From: Branchinecta lynchi
Taxonomy: Eukaryota; Arthropoda; Branchiopoda; Anostraca; Branchinectidae
Assembly: GCA_023053575.1 (NCBI GenBank)
Contig: JAKZAP010000010.1
Location: 18,040,628-18,104,627, forward strand
DNA: 64,000 nt
Reading direction: 5' to 3'
Position 1 is the stretch's first letter; the number at the start of each line of letters is the position of its first letter. This document shows, one piece after another, positions 52,101-55,100 of this stretch. Below the pieces are notes generated by a model. It had not been told where the DNA came from. It was given only the letters and a program-made list of their open reading frames with translations, and did not search any database. The position numbers were made by a program, and so were the translations under genes.

Positions 52101-55100
52101 CACCTTATTACACCTATTAGGACAATGCTTAACAGCTTTGTTCGGGAATTTATTCAACTACTTAACACTTCATCCACCTTCATCCAACCCACACGGTTTT
52201 TTTTTGTCAAATTGTTGTGAAAAATTTTTGCCACTTATCATGTGGATGGAATCTTTTCGGATGACTGCGAACTCGACTTTTGTTGTTTTTGAAAGGCAAC
52301 CGTAATATCAGATACCCTGGTAACTTCAAAAGCGACAAATTGTAGGGTTCGGTTCCAGCTCGTCGGAGTAACTACGTGTGACGTCACAAATTAACTACTA
52401 CCTGGAACGGTCGAAGTTACTACGGGACCAGATAACGCGTGTTTCTTGAATGCAAGAAGAGTTGGGGACTGCATTGAGAAGGATGAGCAGATACAAATTG
52501 TTTGTTTTTGCTGGATAATAACGGCTTGATAATTAGTTTGGAACAGTTTCTTCAAGTGAAGGAGAAGAGGAGCTAATGCTTCAGGCTTGTAAATGGAGCC
52601 GTGACATTGACTATGCCCGTTAACTCTTTATATTTATTCCGGTTGTGTCTTTTTGGTCGCTAAATCCTTATTTTCACATAAAATTGTTTCCTAGCTGGAA
52701 TAGCAACAGTCGTCAGTCTGTCTTATTCCCGTGCAAATTTTTCTAAGTCCTTATCAGGAATGAAACACCCTATTCTAGAATCTGGAATCCAATGATGTCA
52801 TAGGTGGTTCACAAGGTTCATTAAATACATTGTTAGCTTCTTCTCCTACAGTCTATACAGTAATAATGACAATAATAATAATACAAAGCAACCGAAAAGT
52901 TTTCGCCTCAAAATAACTCTGATAAATTTAATATATATTACGGTATTATTAAAGTTTCATTTGAAATTTAATAAATTATAGTGGAAAATTAAAATCTGAA
53001 TTACAGACATTTGAATTTCATTCCTGACACAGTCCCAATCAAGTCACCAGACCGACCGGTAAACCGTCAACTAAGTTGACTAGAATTAATATTATTTATT
53101 TATTTATTTTTTTTTTGGGGGGGGGGTTAATCAACGAATCATATCTGACGAGAAGCTAAAGGCCAAGTACAGCTGAAATCACACAATTGATCACACTTTG
53201 CTGTCCCGAGTTCACCTCTCGAGACGGCTCTTGGAAAGTGAAAGTGCTAAAGACGGTCGGGTACTATCTTATGCAGCGTTTACAAGTACAGGAAAACTTG
53301 AACAGAATCCGATCTTGGTGACAGGATTATGTTTACACGCAGAGGGAAAACATAAATTCTTCAAACTAGAAAATCTGACAAAAATAAATTCACTTGTCAA
53401 CACAAAAATGTTTTGGTATCATTTACGACATCAGTACTGATGATTGCTGCTCTTAAAAGCTAGCTAGACTTGTTTTAGTACTTTTTACCAGCGCCGCCGA
53501 CAAGATTCCTTTCAAGTAGACCGGAATTCCTTTCATCATGAAAGGATTTCCGTCCCGCTAGACTTTTTTTTCTTCACGAACGGAATCCTTTGGAGTCGAC
53601 CGGAATTCCTTTCTACTCGACGGGATTTCTTGTCCGTGTAAACGCTACATTAACAAAAAGTTACTTCGAAGTAACGCTCTTCCTTGTGCTCCCTGTAAAT
53701 TTTAGACAAGCTGGAACGCTGAAAGTGACTGAAAATGCCGAGCTAGTTCCAGTTACTGTGGTATCAGATACTATAGTATCTGCCAAAAGATTACTATTTT
53801 TGTTTTCATTCTAGCTGGTCAGACGATCGTCGCTGGCTGTTCTGACGGTTCCGTTCGGATTTATGACAGACGTCTGAAGCCCAATTCTGCCCGGGTCATG
53901 ACTTGGCGAGAACACAGCCATTGGGTAGTCGACGTAAGCTTTTTCAACACATCGGTCTCCGGTACTCACGTCATCAGTGGAAGGTAGAACTTTTTGATTA
54001 TTGAATAATTTGTTTATGTCAGAAGAAGAGTTTTTACAGGAAGTATTTATGAATTTTATTGGAGCTGTATGGAATTATACCTTCTGGGCTCGTTTTTTTC
54101 CAACTTGAACGGTTTTGAGCCAGAAGAGGACCCTTGCCAAGAAGGGCAGAAATATAGCTCCAATAAAATTCAGCTGACGTATCCGTTTTGCACTGTCAAA
54201 CATGATACGCAGTCAGCTTGGGCTGAAGGATTATTCATAAAGCCGTCTTGTCAACCAAACAATAATCACACGCTATGGTTATTAACATACGCTATAATAA
54301 CACGTTTTATAAGTAGTGAACTGATAGACAAAAAAGGCCTGGGTTCAAATCCCGGCTGAGGAGCATTTTTGTCTATCAGTTCACTACTTATAAAATGTTT
54401 CCATCTCAAGGGCGTTTTTCCCCGTTAAAAATTATATATTTGGTTTTATTTGGTTTTCACCATGAGACCCCGTGTTGTGGGTCCTGGTTTGTCTACGTGG
54501 CTCCGACAAGGGAGTCCTAGACTTCTAAATTATATTCGAAAAAAAATTCTTTATGGTTTTGGTCACGGTACAAGTCCCTTGTGTAAAGTGCCATCTATAT
54601 TAATAACACGTATGACATCAAAGATGAAGAGGCTGCCGGTAAACTAAACTCTTCCTAAACTAAGAGACCGACGGGAAAATATGAAAAATGCTAAAATTGG
54701 ATATTTGCAATAACCCCTCAGCATGACTCAACGAGTCCTGAAATCAAGGCTAAAAAAATAAAAATAAAGGTTTTGATACACTCTTCGTATGAAGTCAGAG
54801 AGCGGACACTGCGGTCCTCATTAGGTCGGATTCGGGAGATTGCCTCCTGGTCTACAGAGGAAAGTTATGAGATACATACAAAGTATTATGGCCCGCTTCC
54901 ATCTCCATATCACCCGGGTCTGTTCCAGAGTTCCAACAGGAGTTTGATAACATATAACACCTGGATGCGCGAATCTTATTAAACACTGCATTTTTTTTTT
55001 GAACAGGTCTAGAAAATTAGCACTCGGAAGGTTCGATCTTAGTTATTCAGGTATCTTAGGGCTCTGTTCAGCGAAAATTGTTGCGCTTTGGTTCGATCCA

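Noticed and set aside
54330..54375. Functional tRNA gene
   Set aside because: Only the T-arm and a tRNA-like 3' end are present; no D-arm, anticodon arm or acceptor 5' strand can be found upstream.
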